From positions 1 to 15,359 of the forward strand of contig DAOUQS010000016.1 of NCBI GenBank assembly GCA_030625465.1: 15,359 bases of DNA, written 5' to 3'. Position 1 is the stretch's first letter; each line of letters starts with the position of its first letter. The notes beneath the pieces are model-generated. The model was not told where the DNA came from. It saw only the letters and a program-made list of their open reading frames with translations, and did no database searches. Position numbers and translations under genes: made by a program. This document shows, piece after piece, positions 15,101 through 15,359 of this stretch. The DNA comes from Amylibacter sp. (GTDB lineage Bacteria; Pseudomonadota; Alphaproteobacteria; Rhodobacterales; Rhodobacteraceae).

Positions 15101-15116
15101 TTGACTGACCAGTCAA
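15101..15116. promoter_or_regulatory. Palindromic TetR/BetI-type operator
   Basis: TTGACTG-AC-CAGTCAA: perfect 7-bp arms with a 2-base centre, 18 bases before the start codon of a TetR-family regulator and overlapping the expected transcription start. Size and symmetry fit a TetR dimer site. Binding of the adjacent regulator is inferred from position. Confidence 0.65.
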
Positions 15117-15134
15117 TTAAAAACAGGAAGCGAA

Positions 15135-15359
15135 ATGCCCAAGCTTGGAATGGAACCAATCCGTCGTAAGGCGCTGATACACGCCACAATCGCTGAAATC
15201 GGCACGTCTGGTTCACTGGATGTAACCGTCGGGCGGATTGCCAAGCGGGCAGGGGTGTCCTCGGCCTTGGCGCATCACTATTTTGGCGGCACGATTGCAC
15301 ACGGATTTTTGACCCTGTCGCTGATCACACAGATGTACAAAGATCACGTGGCGCGCCTG
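15135..15359 (+). CDS. betI: BetI-type TetR regulator N-terminus joined in frame to a MaoC-like segment (runs off window)
   Basis: The first 52 codons match BetI, the choline-responsive TetR-family repressor of glycine betaine synthesis: [15 protein letters not shown], then the helix-turn-helix (about 29-50) with [26 protein letters not shown] upstream, a promoter and a palindromic operator support a normal start. In BetI proteins HHYFG is followed by a Lys or Ser, a Glu and a ligand-domain helix. Here the frame continues [20 protein letters not shown], which reads like the conserved core of MaoC/NodN-type hot-dog dehydratases, not like TetR helix 4. The join lies in the Phe-Gly-Gly codons 50-52. 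As written it would lack a normal ligand-binding domain. Real fusion, deletion product or assembly chimera are all possible; the window ends 75 codons in. Confidence 0.7.
   Translation, partial: MPKLGMEPIRRKALIHATIAEIGTSGSLDVTVGRIAKRAGVSSALAHHYFGGTIAHGFLTLSLITQMYKDHVARL
15285..15359 (+). other. MaoC/NodN-like hydratase segment (partial, in frame with betI)
   Basis: Residues from codon 51 onward read [20 protein letters not shown]. In MaoC-like (R)-specific enoyl-CoA hydratases the stretch (F)[13 protein letters not shown] is a recurrent motif that contributes to the active-site hot-dog helix. In such proteins some 40-60 residues, including the Asp/His hydratase motif, should come before it; here they are replaced by the BetI DNA-binding domain. 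Family call by motif recognition only. Confidence 0.6.

Overview
The window looks like ordinary chromosome of an alphaproteobacterium, most likely a marine member of the Rhodobacterales. Supporting points: a DUF6477-like gene divergent from a helix-turn-helix/DUF6456 gene (a pair I associate with that order), a pyrrolysine-free trimethylamine methyltransferase (MttB) family protein, lon followed by a short HU-like gene, sufT-sufA cut off from the rest of a SUF operon, and a BetI-type regulator. Base composition is moderate and the gene packing is very tight. I see no transposase, integrase, phage gene, CRISPR array or rRNA.

Layout. 1-1627 (minus): guaA (GMP synthase) and, 3 bases after its stop, the first codons of a probable ABM-fold monooxygenase. 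1797-3353 (plus): MttB-family methyltransferase, tail-to-tail with a 93-residue DUF6477-like gene (minus). Divergent from that is a 377-residue HTH/DUF6456 regulator (plus), tail-to-tail with the minus-strand run sufT-sufA-tpiA. Then tgt (queuosine tRNA modification, plus) converges on a two-membrane-span protein of unknown function (minus). A 316-bp AT-rich divergent region with several inverted repeats separates that gene from lon (plus), followed by an armless HU-like gene, tRNA-Val(TAC) and two tandem, coupled histidine-phosphatase paralogues. These converge with upp (minus), preceded by an EamA-type exporter (minus). Last come tRNA-Asp(GTC) and a BetI-type TetR regulator (plus) with a promoter and a palindromic operator.

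The genes are mostly housekeeping: nucleotide metabolism (guaA, upp), glycolysis (tpiA), Fe-S cluster assembly (sufT, sufA), tRNA modification and tRNAs, and proteolysis (lon). The methylamine/betaine theme (MttB-like, BetI-like) fits a marine bacterium using methylated osmolytes, but the two genes lie at opposite ends of the window and no operon link is shown.

The most striking anomaly is at the right edge. The BetI-like reading frame starts normally, with promoter, operator and DNA-binding domain, but after residue 52 it becomes, in frame, a segment that reads like the signature of MaoC/NodN-type hot-dog hydratases. It is either a real deletion/fusion or an assembly chimera joined at a shared Phe-Gly-Gly coding stretch. 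Other points of interest are the inverted-repeat pair before lon, the HU-like protein without a DNA-bending arm, the tandem phosphatases, and three convergent gene pairs whose stop codons overlap or abut. I found no clear new multi-gene system.
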